Made by a program: the position numbers and the translations under genes. Shown in pieces: positions 50,908 to 59,507 of a stretch of 64,000 nt of DNA; position 1 is the stretch's first letter, and every line of letters starts with the position of its first letter. The notes beneath the pieces were generated by a model. The model worked only from the letters and a program-made list of their open reading frames with translations. It was not told where the DNA came from and made no database searches. Origin of the DNA: VRUE01 sp036376915 (lineage in GTDB: Bacteria > Actinomycetota > Thermoleophilia > Solirubrobacterales > 70-9). The stretch lies in contig DASUZK010000100.1 in NCBI GenBank assembly GCA_036376915.1, forward strand, positions 10,833-74,832, written 5' to 3'.

Positions 50908-51492
50908 CTATTCGACCGCGAGCAGGTCGATCACGAAGATCAGCGTTTCGTTCGGGCCGATCGCCGGAGGGGAGCCGGTTTCGCCGTAGGCGAGTTCCGG
51001 CGGGATGATCAGCTCGCGACGACCGCCGACCTTCATCCCTTCCACGCCCTGGTCCCAGCCGGGGATCACCATGCCGGCGCCGAGCTGGAAGGTGAACGGT
51101 TCGCGGCCCCACGAAGCGTCGAACTCTTCGCCGCTTCCGTAGCCGACCCCGACGTACTCGACGCTGACCACGTCGCCCGCCTTGGCGGTGGCGCCGCTGC
51201 CTGTTTCGATGTCCCTCACCTCGAGCTGCTTCGGCGGCGGCCCGCTCGGAACGGTGACCTTCGGCTTGGCCTTGCTCGTTTCGGGCTTCGCCTGCTTGGG
51301 CGCGGGCTTCGCCTTCTTGCTCGCTTCGGGCTTCGCCTGCTTGGGCGCGGTCGATTCGGTCGGCGGCGCTTCGGTCGTGGTCGCCTGCGTCGTTTCGGTC
51401 GACTCGGTCGTCGAGTCGTCGCTGCCGCAACCGGCAACGGCCAACACGGCACACAGGGCAAGGATCGAGATCGGGATTCTCACGCGCCGCAT
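50908..51492 (-). CDS. FKBP-type peptidyl-prolyl cis-trans isomerase lipoprotein
   Basis: 194 residues. Signal peptide with lipobox VAGC (cysteine near residue 22), a Thr/Ala/Lys/Pro linker with repeats of KQAKPE type, and a full FKBP domain: VSVEYVGVGYGSGEEFDASWG, then VIPGWDQGVEGMKVGGRRELI and AYGETGSPPAIGPNETLIFVIDLLAVE. Pocket aromatics and the aspartate are kept, so it should be active in folding exported proteins at the outer face of the membrane. Glutamate is almost always GAA in the linker. Upstream of its paralogue by 71 bp. Confidence 0.88.
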   Translation of the reverse strand: MRRVRIPISILALCAVLAVAGCGSDDSTTESTETTQATTTEAPPTESTAPKQAKPEASKKAKPAPKQAKPETSKAKPKVTVPSGPPPKQLEVRDIETGSGATAKAGDVVSVEYVGVGYGSGEEFDASWGREPFTFQLGAGMVIPGWDQGVEGMKVGGRRELIIPPELAYGETGSPPAIGPNETLIFVIDLLAVE

Positions 51493-51519
51493 CCTACGAC
51501 AGCTGCTTGGAGCAGGCCC

Positions 51520-51882
51520 TCAGCCCTTGCCGGAGATCAGGTCCCAGGCGCGGCGGAGCTTGTCGTTGCCGCCCTTGGCCATGTCGCCGGGCCCAACCTC
51601 GAGCACACCCGGGTTGGCGCCCGGCTTGGGCAGTGCCTCGGCTTCCGCGGCATCGATCCGCAGGACGACTCCCCGCTCGTAGATCGCCTCCACCTCCGGC
51701 GCGTCCACGAACCTGTGGCCTCCGGGCAGGATGCTCGTGTCCAGGACGATGCCGTCGAAGATGTCGTCGTCGGGCACCGCGAGGACGTGCTCCACCTCGC
51801 CCAGCTTCTCCCCGTCGCTCGAGTAGACGGGAACCCCCGCCCCGAGAACGAGGAAGGAGATGGGTGCGCCCAGATCGTCCAT
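51520..51882 (-). CDS. PRC-barrel-like protein
   Basis: 120 residues with a beta-barrel-type N-terminal part: VPVYSSDGEKLGEVEHVLAVPD, IFDGIVLDTS, then FVDAPEVEAIYERGVVLRID. This matches PRC-barrel/DUF2171-type domains found in RNA-processing and stress proteins. The C-terminal 40 residues are Gly/Lys-rich. Cytoplasmic; exact role unknown. It precedes the FKBP pair on the same strand, 27 bp away. Confidence 0.75.
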   Translation of the reverse strand: MDDLGAPISFLVLGAGVPVYSSDGEKLGEVEHVLAVPDDDIFDGIVLDTSILPGGHRFVDAPEVEAIYERGVVLRIDAAEAEALPKPGANPGVLEVGPGDMAKGGNDKLRRAWDLISGKG

Positions 51883-51972
51883 CGCGTGAGCATATCCCTC
51901 CCCCCGCCTCGCCAGAGCCTCGGCGGCGGGTTATGCTCGCAGCCGCAACCAGTCGACGATGGAGGAGCGAAA

Positions 51973-52260
51973 ATGGCAGTCGGTCTATGGGTCAGCTTTG
52001 CGGGCGGGACGCAGGAGCAGTACGAGGCGGTCAACGCGCACCTCGGGGTCGAGCAGAACCCCCCGGAGGGGTTGATCTTCCACTCGGCTGGCCCGATGGA
52101 GGGCGGTTGGAACGTGATCGACTTCTGGGAGTCGCGTGAGGCCTTCGACCGCTTCCTCGAGGGACGGCTCGGCCCGGGAATCCAGGAGCTCGGCGACCAG
52201 GCCCCGCCGAACCCCCCCAACATCAAAGAGTTCCCCGTCCACAACATCATCAAGGGGTAG
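51973..52260 (+). CDS. small alpha/beta-barrel (ABM-like) protein
   Basis: 95 residues, with the pattern of dimeric alpha/beta-barrel proteins: GLWVSFAGGTQEQYEAVNAHL, then GLIFHSAGPMEGGWNVIDFWES and FDRFLEGRLGPGI. The family is common in actinobacteria without a known reaction; some members are monooxygenases. ATG at 51973 follows GGAGGAG by 5 bases. Precedes the CoA ligase gene by 22 bp and may be cotranscribed with it. Confidence 0.78.
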   Translation: MAVGLWVSFAGGTQEQYEAVNAHLGVEQNPPEGLIFHSAGPMEGGWNVIDFWESREAFDRFLEGRLGPGIQELGDQAPPNPPNIKEFPVHNIIKG

Positions 52261-52282
52261 GGGAGCGCCCCGCCGTGCCGAG

Positions 52283-53782
52283 ATGACCCTGAACCTCGCA
52301 TCGCTGCTGACCGAGAGCGCCGAGCGCTCGCCGGAGGCCCCGGCGATCCGATTCGGCGACAAAGAGCTCAGCTACGGGCAGCTCGACGACCTCAGCGCCC
52401 GGCTCGCCACGCTGCTGCGCGAGAAGGGGTTCGAGCCGGGCGACCGGGTCGGCGTGATGCTGCCCAACGTGCCCGAATTCCCGGTCGCCTACTACGGCGT
52501 GCTGCGCGCCGGCGGCGTCGTCGTGCCGATGAACGTGCTGCTGAAGCGGCGGGAGATCGCCTTCTACCTGGAGGACTCGGGCGCCAAGCTGCTGCTCGCC
52601 TGGCACGGCTTCGCCGAGGAGGCGAGGGAGGGGGCCGCCGAGGCCGGCGCAGAGCTGATCGAGGTCGAGCCCGCCACCTTCGCGGCGACGCTGGCCGAGC
52701 TGGAGCCGACCCCGGGCCTCGCCGAGACGGCCGCGGACGACACCGCGGTGATCCTCTACACCTCGGGCACCACGGGCAAACCGAAGGGGGCCGAGCTCAC
52801 CCACGTCAACCTCCATCGCAACGCCGAGATCTCCTCGCGCACGACCTGCGAAGTCGGCCCCGGCTCGGTCGTCCTCGGCGCTCTTCCCCTCTTCCACTCG
52901 TTCGGCCAGTCGGTCGGCATGAACGCCTCGCTTCTGGTCGGCGCCTGCCTCACCCTGGTGCCGAAATTCGACCCCGGCGAGACGCTGGAGACGATGCAGC
53001 GCGACGGTGTCACCCACTTCTACGGGGTGCCGACGATGTTCGGCGCGCTCCTGCACCACCCCGATCGCGAGAGCTTCGACACCTCCTCGCTGCGCAACTG
53101 CGTGACCGGCGGCGCCTCGATGCCGGTCGAGGTGCTGCACGGATTCGAGGAGGCCTTCGGCGCGGTCGTGCTCGAGGGCTACGGGCTCTCGGAGACCTCG
53201 CCGGTCGCCTCCTCCAACCACCCCGACATGGAGCGCAAGGCCGGCTCGATCGGCACCCCGATCGAGGGGGTCGAGATGAAGGTCGTCGACGAGGACGACA
53301 ACGAGGTCGCCCAGGGCGAGGTGGGCGAGATCGTGATCCGCGGCCACAACATCATGAAGGGCTACTGGCAGCGCCCCGACGCGACCGAGGAGGCGATGCG
53401 AGGCGGCTGGTTCCACAGCGGCGACATGGCCCGCACCGACGAGGAGGGCTACTTCTACATCGTCGACCGCAAGAAGGATCTGATCATCCGCGGCGGCTAC
53501 AACGTCTACCCGCGCGAGGTCGAGGAGGTGCTCTTCGAGCACCCCAAGATCCGCGAAGCCGCGGTCGTCGGCGTCCCCCACGACGAGTGGGGCGAGGAGA
53601 TCGGCGCCGCGGTCGTCCTGCACGACGGCGAGGAGCTGCCCCCGGAGGAGGTCAGCGCCTACGTCAAGGAGCGGATCGCCGCCTACAAGTACCCGCGCCT
53701 GGTCTGGTTCCTCGACGACCTGCCGAAGGGCCCCACCGGCAAGATCCTCAAGCGCGAGATCGAGCCGCCGGCGGCTGTGTGA
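52283..53782 (+). CDS. long-chain fatty-acid-CoA ligase (AMP-forming)
   Basis: 499 residues of the ANL superfamily: the AMP-binding loop YTSGTTGKPKGAELTH near 157-172, GYGLSETSP, the hinge DRKKDLIIRGGYNVYPREVEEVLF, and the catalytic lysine in PTGKILKRE close to the C-terminus. It activates a carboxylic acid as acyl-AMP and transfers it to CoA, at the membrane face. Chain-length preference is unknown. ATG at 52283 agrees with the family start TLNLASLLTESAER. The downstream intergenic region has a palindrome that could bind a regulator of fatty-acid genes. Confidence 0.9.
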   Translation: MTLNLASLLTESAERSPEAPAIRFGDKELSYGQLDDLSARLATLLREKGFEPGDRVGVMLPNVPEFPVAYYGVLRAGGVVVPMNVLLKRREIAFYLEDSGAKLLLAWHGFAEEAREGAAEAGAELIEVEPATFAATLAELEPTPGLAETAADDTAVILYTSGTTGKPKGAELTHVNLHRNAEISSRTTCEVGPGSVVLGALPLFHSFGQSVGMNASLLVGACLTLVPKFDPGETLETMQRDGVTHFYGVPTMFGALLHHPDRESFDTSSLRNCVTGGASMPVEVLHGFEEAFGAVVLEGYGLSETSPVASSNHPDMERKAGSIGTPIEGVEMKVVDEDDNEVAQGEVGEIVIRGHNIMKGYWQRPDATEEAMRGGWFHSGDMARTDEEGYFYIVDRKKDLIIRGGYNVYPREVEEVLFEHPKIREAAVVGVPHDEWGEEIGAAVVLHDGEELPPEEVSAYVKERIAAYKYPRLVWFLDDLPKGPTGKILKREIEPPAAV

Positions 53783-53798
53783 CGAAGTCACCGACGGA

Positions 53799-53822
53799 CA
53801 AACTGGCTGGTTGGCCAGTTTG
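53799..53822. promoter_or_regulatory. candidate operator: 9-bp inverted repeat
   Basis: CAAACTGGC TGGTTG GCCAGTTTG, arms perfect over 9 bp with a 6-base spacer, in the 85-bp gap between the CoA ligase and the ferritin-like/SCP2 gene. Size and position fit a TetR-type dimer site controlling the downstream gene; no TetR gene is in the window. Confidence 0.5.
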
Positions 53823-53867
53823 GCGGTAACCTCCCCGGCAGTCGCCGGAGGACAACGAAGGAGAGAG

Positions 53868-55154
53868 ATGAGCGTCGCGTCGCAGAGCCTGATGGACAAC
53901 GTCACCTACGAGGACCTGTACCACCGCTGGGAGCAGGGCAACTGGAGCGCCTACGACATCGACTTCTCCGGCGACAAGGCCGGCTGGGACGGCCTCAGCG
54001 ATATCCAGCGGCGCTCGGCTATGTGGATCTACTCGATGTTCTTCTACGGCGAGGACCGCGTCGCCGACACGCTCGCCCCCTACGTCACCGCCGCTCCGAC
54101 CGAGGAGCAGTCCTACTTCCTCGCCACCCAGCAGGTCGACGAGGTGCGCCACTCGGTCTTCTTCCACCGCTTCTTCAAGGAGGTGATCGGGGTCGGCGGC
54201 GACTCGATCCAGCAGACCCTCGCCTCAACCCTGCCGCAGCTCAACTGGGGCTACCGCGGCATCTTCGACCGGCTCGACGTGATGGCCGAGGAACTGCGCA
54301 AGGACCGCTCGCTGCCCAAGTACGCACAGGCGATCACCCTCTACCACCTGATAGTCGAGGGCTCGCTCGCCCAACCCGGCCAGCACTTCATCGAGGACTT
54401 CTTCGCCTCCGAAGAGACGATGCCCGGCTTCAGCGAGGGCATCGCCAACGTCTCCCGCGACGAGCAGCGCCACATCGGCTTCGGCGTCAAGGTGCTCTCC
54501 GAACTGCTGCGAGAGGGGGCGCCCGGCGCCGATGAGTGCAGGGCCGCCGTCGTGGAGCTACTGCGCGAGGTTCTGCCCTACGGGCCGGCGGTCTTCAACC
54601 CGCCGAACATGGACCGCGAGTACACCGAGTGCTACGGCTTCACGCTCGAGGACATCTTCGCCTTCGGCCTCAAGCTGATTCGCCAGCGCTGGCGCACGAT
54701 CGGCTACCCGATCGAGGAGATGCCCCCCGGCGTCTTCCCCTTCGACCCCGAGATGGACGAGCGCACGGTGGCCGAGCGCCAGGTGAAGCTGATGATGGGC
54801 GGCATCCTCGGCTCGGCCGACGGCGTGCCGCAGTCCTCGCCCGAGCTCCAGCGCCTCTACTTCGACGTGATCGAGCGCGTCGTCAACCCGAAGGCGGCGA
54901 ACGGCTCGCGCCTGGTCTACCAGTGGCGCTTCACCGACGCCGAGCCCTGGCATCTGGTGATCGACAACGGCTCGACCCACGCCGAGCCGGGCGAAGCCCC
55001 CAACCCCAACCTCGTCCTCGAGGCCAGCTGGGCCGACTTCATCGCCACCGGCAAACCCGACTCCAATCCGCTGAAGATGGTCCTGCGGCGCCGCCTCCGC
55101 CCCCGCGGCTCGGTCCGCGAGCTGGCCCGGATGCGCAAAGTCTTCCCCAGGTAG
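53868..55154 (+). CDS. ferritin-like (ribonucleotide reductase R2-like) domain fused to an SCP2 sterol-carrier-like domain
   Basis: 428 residues. The first part (about 1-300) has the four-helix di-iron pattern: E62, E92-V-R-H95, E164 and E199-Q-R-H202. This is the order of ligands in R2-type oxidases and R2-like ligand-binding oxidases. The C-terminal part (about 315-428) is an SCP2-like lipid-binding domain (YQWRFTDAEPWHLVIDNGST, then EASWADFIATGKPD). The fusion suggests oxygen chemistry on a bound lipid or sterol-like compound, which is inference. ATG at 53868 has GAAGGAGAG 6 bases upstream. Likely regulated by the upstream palindrome; function of the family is not established. Confidence 0.87.
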   Translation: MSVASQSLMDNVTYEDLYHRWEQGNWSAYDIDFSGDKAGWDGLSDIQRRSAMWIYSMFFYGEDRVADTLAPYVTAAPTEEQSYFLATQQVDEVRHSVFFHRFFKEVIGVGGDSIQQTLASTLPQLNWGYRGIFDRLDVMAEELRKDRSLPKYAQAITLYHLIVEGSLAQPGQHFIEDFFASEETMPGFSEGIANVSRDEQRHIGFGVKVLSELLREGAPGADECRAAVVELLREVLPYGPAVFNPPNMDREYTECYGFTLEDIFAFGLKLIRQRWRTIGYPIEEMPPGVFPFDPEMDERTVAERQVKLMMGGILGSADGVPQSSPELQRLYFDVIERVVNPKAANGSRLVYQWRFTDAEPWHLVIDNGSTHAEPGEAPNPNLVLEASWADFIATGKPDSNPLKMVLRRRLRPRGSVRELARMRKVFPR

Positions 55155-55168
55155 CGGCCGCCGCGGGC

Positions 55169-56335
55169 CTAGCCGATACGGGCGCCGCTCTCGGGATCGA
55201 AGAAGTGCAGCTGGGTCGTGTCGGCCCATAGCCGCGCCCGCTCGCCGCGCTGAATCTTGCTGGAGGTGTTGAGCCGGGCGACCACCTGCTCTTGCCCCTC
55301 GCGGAGGTTGGCCGCGCCGGTCTCGTCGAGGTTGTCGCCGACCACGTCGGCCAGCAGGTCGGACTCCACTCCCTCCGACTCGATGTGGAAGTAGGCGAAG
55401 AGGTCGGAGCCCAGCGACTCGACCAGGTCGATCTCGGCCTCGAAGACGGCGCCGCGCCCCTTCGCGTCGTCGCCGACGATCGAAGCGTCCTCAAAGCTCT
55501 CCGGGCGCAACCCGACGACCACCGGGCCCTCGTGGGATCGCGCCGCCTCGCCGGCGCCGACCTCCCCGATCGGCAGCTTCACTCGCCCGTCGCTCACCTC
55601 GGCCGGCATGAAGTTCATCGCCGGGGAGCCGATGAAGCCGGCGACGAAGAGGTTCCTCGGATCGTCGTACAGCTCTGCCGGGGTGCCCACCTGTTGAAGC
55701 TCACCGGCCCTCATCACGGCGACGCGGTCGCCGAGCGTCATCGCCTCGGTCTGGTCGTGGGTGACGTAGAGGGTCGTCGTGCCGAGGCGGGACTGCAGCT
55801 GGGCCAGCTGGGTGCGCATCTGCACTCGCAGCTTCGCGTCGAGGTTCGAGAGGGGCTCGTCGAGCAGAAAGGCTTTCGGGTCGCGGACGATGGCGCGGCC
55901 CATCGCGACCCGCTGGCGCTGTCCGCCGGAGAGGTTCGCGGGCCGCCGGTCGAGGTGCTGCTCGAGGTCGAGGATCTCGGCGGCCTCCTTCACCTTGCGG
56001 TCGATCTCGGACCGCTCCGCCCCAGCCAGCTTCAGGGCGAAGCCCATGTTCTCGCGCACGGTCATGTGGGGATAGAGCGCGTAGTTCTGAAAGACCATCG
56101 CGATGTCGCGGTCCTTCGGTGCGCGTTCGTTGACCGCCTCGCCGCCGATCCTCACCTCCCCCTTGGATATGTCCTCGAGGCCGGCGATCATTCGCAGCGC
56201 CGTGGACTTGCCGCAGCCCGAGGGGCCGACGAGGATCATGAACTCCCCGTCGCCGATCTCGAGGTCGATGTCCTTGACGGCTTCGTAGCCGTCCGGGAAG
56301 ACCTTGCTCACGCCGTCGAGGACTATTTCTGCCAT
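55169..56335 (-). CDS. ABC transporter ATP-binding protein (UgpC/MsmK/MalK type)
   Basis: 388 residues: Walker A GPSGCGKST near 38-46, the Q-loop, signature LSGGQRQRVAMGRAI, Walker B FLLDEPLSNLDAKLR, and a C-terminal TOBE-type regulatory domain. It energises carbohydrate import at the cytoplasmic face. It is divergent from the binding-protein and permease genes, 150 bp away. MalK-type ATPases often serve more than one sugar transporter, so it may not be private to this cluster. Confidence 0.93.
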   Translation of the reverse strand: MAEIVLDGVSKVFPDGYEAVKDIDLEIGDGEFMILVGPSGCGKSTALRMIAGLEDISKGEVRIGGEAVNERAPKDRDIAMVFQNYALYPHMTVRENMGFALKLAGAERSEIDRKVKEAAEILDLEQHLDRRPANLSGGQRQRVAMGRAIVRDPKAFLLDEPLSNLDAKLRVQMRTQLAQLQSRLGTTTLYVTHDQTEAMTLGDRVAVMRAGELQQVGTPAELYDDPRNLFVAGFIGSPAMNFMPAEVSDGRVKLPIGEVGAGEAARSHEGPVVVGLRPESFEDASIVGDDAKGRGAVFEAEIDLVESLGSDLFAYFHIESEGVESDLLADVVGDNLDETGAANLREGQEQVVARLNTSSKIQRGERARLWADTTQLHFFDPESGARIG

Positions 56336-56400
56336 GCCTGATGCTCCTCATCCCCAGATGCCCCGGGGAAGGGCCGCTTAAACAGGGGCCGCCGCGGGGG

Positions 56401-56450
56401 CACCGGAAATTGAATTTGTTTTGGCGGCACCGGTGCGGGTATCCAATCCG
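56401..56450. promoter_or_regulatory. divergent promoter region of the sugar importer with two palindromes
   Basis: AAATTGAATTT (56407-56417) is a perfect 11-mer palindrome and GCACCGGTGC (56427-56436) a perfect 10-mer centred on CG, as LacI-type operators are. The second lies between a possible -35 TTGTTT (56416-56421) and -10 TATCCA (56440-56445) for the binding-protein gene, 18 bp apart. A LacI-type repressor is inferred; none is encoded nearby. Confidence 0.4.
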
Positions 56451-56485
56451 TGCCCACATCCATCCCCTGGGGAGGAGGCACGACG

Positions 56486-57751
56486 GTGAGAATTTCGATC
56501 GCGTTGGGACTGTGTCTGCTGGCCATAGGCCTTTCCGCGTGCGGGGGAGGTGGGAATGGGGACGGTGGTGCCTCCGAAGCGAAAACCCTTCAGCCCTCGG
56601 ACGCCCAAGGAGCCTCCGGCAGCGTCGCCTGGTGCATCGGCAAAGACACCAGCGGGGCCTTCAAAACGGCGGTCGACCAGTTCAACCAGCAGAACCCGAG
56701 CCTGGAAGCGAAACTGATCGAGCTGCCCGAAAGCGCCGATATCCAGCGCGAACAGCAGATCCAGCGCCTGCGAGCCGAATCGAGCGAGTGCGACGTGCTC
56801 GGGATGGACGTGGTCTGGACCGCCGAGTACGCCGCGTCCGGCTGGCTCTATGACCTCACTCCCGTCGTCGAAGCGCACGAAGGCGAGTTCATCCCCTCGA
56901 CGGTGGAAACGGTCGAATACGAAGGCAAGAAGTGGGCGCTCCCCTTCAACACCAACGCCGGCTTCCTCTTCTACCGGACGGACGAAGTGCCGCAGCCTCC
57001 CGCCACCTGGGAGGACGTCTACGAGGAAGCGGGGCAAAAGAACGGCCTCGTCTACCAGGGCGAACGGTACGAGGGGCTGACAGTCGACTTCCTCGAGTTG
57101 CTCTACAGCGCCGGCGGCAAGGTCCTCTCCGAGGATGGCGAAACGGTGGAAATCGACTCGCCCGAGACGCGGGAAGCGCTCGAGTTCCTGGCCGAAGGCA
57201 TCGACGACGGCGCGGTGACGAAGGCCGTCACGACCTACGAAGAGGAGAGCTCCAGGCGCGCCTTCGAGGCGGGGAACGCGACCTTCATGCGCAACTGGCC
57301 CTACGCCTACGCCCTGGGCAAAGAATCGAACATCGCCGACGACTTCGCCGTCGTCAAGTTCCCCGGCTTCGGCGGCAACGAAGGCGCGGGCGTGGTCGGC
57401 GGTTACAACCTCGGCGTCTCCGCCTACACCGACAACCCCGACGGCTCGCTCGCCTTCGCGGAATTCATGGTGACCCCGGAAGTGCAGAAGCAGATGTTCA
57501 TCAAAGCCACACTGCCGGCGACCGCCACCTCTGTTTACAACGACGCGGAAGTCAAAGCCGAGATCCCCTTCACGACCGAACTGCTGAAAGCGGTCGAACA
57601 GGCGCAGGCCCGCCCGATCTCCCCCGTCTACACGGAAATCTCGCAGGCGATCTACGACAACGTCTTCGAAGTCCTCAACGGCAAGCAGTCGCCGGATCAG
57701 GCGGCCTCGAAGATGAGCGCGGAAATTGAGGATGCGCTAGCGAGGTTCTAA
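56486..57751 (+). CDS. extracellular carbohydrate-binding lipoprotein of an ABC importer
   Basis: 421 residues. Signal peptide with lipobox LSAC (cysteine near residue 20), then a family 1 extracellular solute-binding protein: VDQFNQQNPSLEAKLIELP, ECDVLGMDVVWTAEYAA, KWALPFNTNAGFLFYRTD and the late VYTEISQAIYDNVFEVLNG. It captures a sugar outside the membrane for the two permeases that follow. Start is GTG at 56486, with GGAGGAGG 9 bases upstream, chosen over an earlier ATG at 56450 that would lengthen the signal peptide. GAA is used more than GAG here, unlike in the permease genes. Confidence 0.92.
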   Translation: MRISIALGLCLLAIGLSACGGGGNGDGGASEAKTLQPSDAQGASGSVAWCIGKDTSGAFKTAVDQFNQQNPSLEAKLIELPESADIQREQQIQRLRAESSECDVLGMDVVWTAEYAASGWLYDLTPVVEAHEGEFIPSTVETVEYEGKKWALPFNTNAGFLFYRTDEVPQPPATWEDVYEEAGQKNGLVYQGERYEGLTVDFLELLYSAGGKVLSEDGETVEIDSPETREALEFLAEGIDDGAVTKAVTTYEEESSRRAFEAGNATFMRNWPYAYALGKESNIADDFAVVKFPGFGGNEGAGVVGGYNLGVSAYTDNPDGSLAFAEFMVTPEVQKQMFIKATLPATATSVYNDAEVKAEIPFTTELLKAVEQAQARPISPVYTEISQAIYDNVFEVLNGKQSPDQAASKMSAEIEDALARF

Positions 57752-58695
57752 TGGAGGCCAAGGCCGAGCGGCTCCGACCCCCCCGGCGGAAGCGGTCGCT
57801 CTTCCGGGGGGAGCGACGCCTCGGGGCGGCGATGATCGCCCCCTCGCTGGCGGTGATCGCACTCGTCGCCGCCTACCCAATCTGCTACGCGATCTGGCTC
57901 TCGCTGAACGAATACAGCGTGATCACCCCGGGCCTCTCGCGGTTCGTCGGGCTCGACAACTACATCGACGCACTCGGCTCCTCGGACTTCTGGGGCGCCT
58001 GGACGACAACGATCGTCTTCACTGCGGTCTCGGTCGGCCTCGAGCTGGTGATCGGGCTGGCGATGGCGCTCGTCATGCACGAGGCGTTCCGGGGGCGGGC
58101 GCTGCTGCGGGCCGTGGTTCTGGTCCCCTGGGCGATTCTGACCGTCGTCACGGCGATCACCTGGCGGACGATCTTCGAGCCCGAACTCGGCTTCGTCAAC
58201 ACCCTGCTGGGGACCCTCTCGCTGCCCGGCGCGGACGTGGTCTGGATCGGGGAGGAAGGCTATGCGCTCGCGGTGATGATCCTCGCCGACGTCTGGAAGA
58301 CGGCCCCGTTCATGGCGCTGCTGCTGCTTGCCGGGCTGCAGGGGATCCCCGACGAGCTGCACGACGCGGCCAAGGTCGACGGGGCCAGCACCTGGCAGCG
58401 GTTTCGCAGGATCACCCTGCCGCTGTTGGTGCCGGCGATCACGGTGGCGCTGATCTTCCGCAGCCTCGACGCGCTGCGGATCTTCGACCTCCCCTACATA
58501 CTCACGCGCGGCGCCAACGGGACCGAAACGCTGTCGCTGATCGCGCAGGAGGAACTGGTAACGAACCGCAACACCGGGTTCGGCTCGGCCCTCGCGGTGC
58601 TCACCTTCATCACCGTGATGGGGGTCTCGTTCCTCTACATCCGCTTCATGGGCGGGAACATCCGCGCGCTGACCCAGGAGGGAGGCGAGCGATGA
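57751..58695 (+). CDS. carbohydrate ABC transporter permease (MalF/UgpA type)
   Basis: 314 residues with six membrane helices and the EAA-like cytoplasmic loop DAAKVDGASTWQRFRRITLPLL near 210-231, which docks on the ATPase. The cytoplasmic N-terminus is basic. ATG shares one base with the stop of the binding-protein gene, and its stop overlaps the next permease by 4 bp, so the operon is tightly coupled. Confidence 0.93.
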   Translation: MEAKAERLRPPRRKRSLFRGERRLGAAMIAPSLAVIALVAAYPICYAIWLSLNEYSVITPGLSRFVGLDNYIDALGSSDFWGAWTTTIVFTAVSVGLELVIGLAMALVMHEAFRGRALLRAVVLVPWAILTVVTAITWRTIFEPELGFVNTLLGTLSLPGADVVWIGEEGYALAVMILADVWKTAPFMALLLLAGLQGIPDELHDAAKVDGASTWQRFRRITLPLLVPAITVALIFRSLDALRIFDLPYILTRGANGTETLSLIAQEELVTNRNTGFGSALAVLTFITVMGVSFLYIRFMGGNIRALTQEGGER

Positions 58696-59507
58696 GACGA
58701 GTCCTGATCTGGGTGGCGGTGGCGGCGATCGTGCTCTTCTGCCTCTTCCCCTTCTACTGGCTGATCAACACCTCGCTGAAGACCGGTGCCGACCTCTCGA
58801 CCGCGAGCCTCCTGCCGCCCAGCCCGACGCTCGACAACTACACCTCGATCTTCGAAGACGCGGCGTTCACCAAGGCGCTCCGCAACAGCGCGATCGTCGC
58901 CGGCAGCGTCACCGTCCTCTCGCTCCTGATCGGCTCCTTTGCCGGCTACGCCCTCGCCCGGCTGCACCTGCCGCTCAAGTTCCTGATCCTGGCGATCCTG
59001 CTTTCGATCTCGACCTTCCCGCCGATCGCGATCGCGGCGCCGATCTTCGAAATCTGGACCGACATCGGCCTCTACAACACCTACCTCGGCCTGATCCTCC
59101 CCTCGCTGGCCTTCTGCCTCCCCCTCACCGTGTACATCCTCGCCTCCTTCTTCCGCGACATCCCGCGCGAGCTGGAGGAGGCGGCGCTGATCGACGGCGC
59201 GACGCGCTTCCAGGCCTTCCGCAAGATCGTCGTCCCGCTTGCCGCCCCCGGGGTGGTGACCGCCGGCCTGCTCGTCTTCATCTTCGCCTGGAACGAGTTC
59301 CTCTTCGCGATCACGCTGACCAGCACTCCTGATCGTCGCCCGGTCCCGGCCGCGATCGCCTTCTTCACCGGCAGCCAGCAGTTCGAGATCCCACTGGGGA
59401 CGATCAGCGCCGCGTCGGTCGTCGTCACGGTGCCGCTGATCGCGCTGGTGCTGATCTTCCAGCGCCGCATTGTCGCCGGCCTCACGGCAGGCGGCGTCAA
59501 GGGCTGA
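58692..59507 (+). CDS. carbohydrate ABC transporter permease (MalG/UgpE type)
   Basis: 271 residues: six membrane helices, start FPFYWLINTSLKTGADL, and the EAA loop LEEAALIDGATRFQAFRKIV followed by PLAAPGV. It forms the membrane channel with the previous permease. Its stop shares one base with the start of the glycosidase-like gene. Confidence 0.93.
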   Translation: MRRVLIWVAVAAIVLFCLFPFYWLINTSLKTGADLSTASLLPPSPTLDNYTSIFEDAAFTKALRNSAIVAGSVTVLSLLIGSFAGYALARLHLPLKFLILAILLSISTFPPIAIAAPIFEIWTDIGLYNTYLGLILPSLAFCLPLTVYILASFFRDIPRELEEAALIDGATRFQAFRKIVVPLAAPGVVTAGLLVFIFAWNEFLFAITLTSTPDRRPVPAAIAFFTGSQQFEIPLGTISAASVVVTVPLIALVLIFQRRIVAGLTAGGVKG

